A stretch of 6,266 nucleotides of DNA from Caldilineae bacterium (GTDB lineage Bacteria; Chloroflexota; Anaerolineae; J102). Below the pieces are notes generated by a model. The model saw only the letters and a list, made by a program, of their open reading frames with translations. It was not told the origin of the DNA and made no database searches. The stretch spans positions 1 through 6,266 of the forward strand of contig DUEQ01000063.1 of the NCBI GenBank assembly GCA_011192085.1, read 5' to 3'. The position numbers and the translations under genes were made by a program. Shown here piece by piece: positions 5,619 to 6,266 of the stretch (the stretch's first letter is position 1; each line of letters starts with the position of its first letter).

Positions 5619-6134
5619 ATGAAATACCTCGCCCAAGTTGATGGAATCACCTTTGAAATCGACATCGCTCCCGACGGCAGCCTGAGCTTGGATGGCGACC
5701 CCGTGGAAGCGGATTTGCTGCAAGTGGACCCGCTGGGACTGTATTCCCTGCTCATGAACCATCGGTCTTACGAGCTGGTTGTGGAGGAGCAGCCGCGCGG
5801 GTATCGCGTAACCGTTGGGGCGCAGACCTTTATCGTGGATGTCGCGGATGAACGGCGCCTGCGGATGGAAAGCGCCCGGTCCGACGTCTCCGCGGGGAGT
5901 GGCGATCTGGCCATTACCGCCCCCATTCCGGGCCTGGTGGTGAAGGTGCTGGTGGAGGATGGTCAGGCGGTGGAAATCAACCAGCCGCTGGTCATCCTGG
6001 AGGCGATGAAGATGGAGAATGAGATCCGGGCCCCGCGAGCGGGCGTGGTGCGCGATATCGCCATCGAAGTCGGGCAGAGCGTGGAGGGCAATGCCCTGCT
6101 CATGGTGCTGGGCGCTATGGAGGGCGACGAATGA
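5619..6134 (+). CDS. Biotin carboxyl carrier protein with N-terminal BT-like barrel
   Basis: This 171-residue protein carries the biotin that shuttles carboxyl groups between the biotin carboxylase and the carboxyltransferase. The C-terminal biotinyl domain (about 97-166) contains EAMKMENEI at 128-136, with Lys131 as the biotin attachment site. The upstream half-motif APIPG at 101-105 marks the paired hairpin. Residues 1 to 85 do not look like the Ala/Pro-rich lead of E. coli AccB. They resemble the beta-barrel of the BT domain of propionyl-CoA carboxylase alpha chains, with alternating strands such as YSLLMNHRSYELVV (42-55), GYRVTVGAQTFIVDV (61-75) and then DERRLRM. A short Ser/Gly linker (84-96) joins the halves. 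The gene lies 250 bases after the biotin carboxylase gene and starts directly after a heptamer repeat. It needs a biotin ligase from elsewhere. A decarboxylase carrier is possible but less likely given the neighbours. Confidence 0.92.
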   Translation: MKYLAQVDGITFEIDIAPDGSLSLDGDPVEADLLQVDPLGLYSLLMNHRSYELVVEEQPRGYRVTVGAQTFIVDVADERRLRMESARSDVSAGSGDLAITAPIPGLVVKVLVEDGQAVEINQPLVILEAMKMENEIRAPRAGVVRDIAIEVGQSVEGNALLMVLGAMEGDE

Positions 6135-6208
6135 GCGACGCATAGAGCCCGAATCATCCACGCGTTCAAACATTGCTCAGTACATCACGATCCGTCATAA
6201 CGCACAGA

Positions 6209-6227
6209 GCCGGATCCCTGATCCGGC
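6209..6227. terminator. Perfect 8-bp hairpin downstream of the carrier gene, possible terminator
   Basis: GCCGGATC (6209-6216) and GATCCGGC (6220-6227) form a perfect 8-bp stem with a 3-base CCT loop, 74 bases after the carrier stop codon. Only a TTT follows, four bases past the stem, so it is a weak match to an intrinsic terminator. It may rather stabilise the mRNA end or be a protein site. The rest of 6135-6266 shows no gene I can support. Confidence 0.35.
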
Positions 6228-6266
6228 GGCGTTTCAAGCACCCAACCCGCTAAATTGAGAATCTGG

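Noticed and set aside
5589..6173. Minus-strand frame of 194 codons opposite the carrier gene
   Set aside because: It lies over a clear biotinyl domain and has the His/Gln-rich look of an antisense shadow.
1..6266. CRISPR array, tRNA, rRNA, insertion sequence or transposase
   Set aside because: I saw no spaced identical repeats, no cloverleaf or rRNA-like sequence, and no transposase motifs or terminal repeats.

Overview
The window comes from a GC-rich bacterium whose codons mostly end in G or C. It carries a three-part, biotin-dependent acyl-CoA carboxylase, probably propionyl-CoA carboxylase, all on the + strand. A DEAD-box RNA helicase and an unrecognised protein lie between its subunits. 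I cannot fix the lineage. Free-standing carrier and biotin carboxylase proteins, short degenerate tandem repeats in the gaps, and the lack of clear Shine-Dalgarno sites made me think of Chloroflexota, but this is a weak guess from memory.

Layout: bases 1-132 may hold the end of an upstream gene, though more than one reading is possible. The carboxyltransferase gene (133-1686) follows, then a 63-base gap with a heptamer repeat and a hairpin. The DEAD-box helicase (1750-3204) is followed after 6 bases, in the same frame, by an unrecognised 183-residue protein (3211-3762). A 97-base gap precedes the biotin carboxylase (3860-5368). A 250-base non-coding stretch then carries a 9-base-period inverted repeat, a possible promoter and a second heptamer repeat running up to the start codon of the biotin carrier protein (5619-6134). 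The last 132 bases hold no gene I can support, but contain a perfect 8-bp hairpin.

How it works together: the biotin carboxylase uses ATP and bicarbonate to carboxylate biotin on Lys131 of the carrier. The carrier swings to the carboxyltransferase, which passes the carboxylate to an acyl-CoA. An Asp in the GGAYD motif of the carboxyltransferase favours propionyl-CoA, giving methylmalonyl-CoA. No biotin ligase, epimerase or mutase lies in the window. The helicase and the small protein have no evident catalytic link to the carboxylase and may simply share transcription.

The most interesting point is that the BT domain, which in propionyl-CoA carboxylase alpha chains joins the carboxylase to the carrier, appears to be cut in two. 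Its helix sits at the C-terminus of the biotin carboxylase and its beta-barrel at the N-terminus of the carrier protein. The two genes are separated by a gap with its own possible promoter. I found no clearly new defence, mobile or RNA system.
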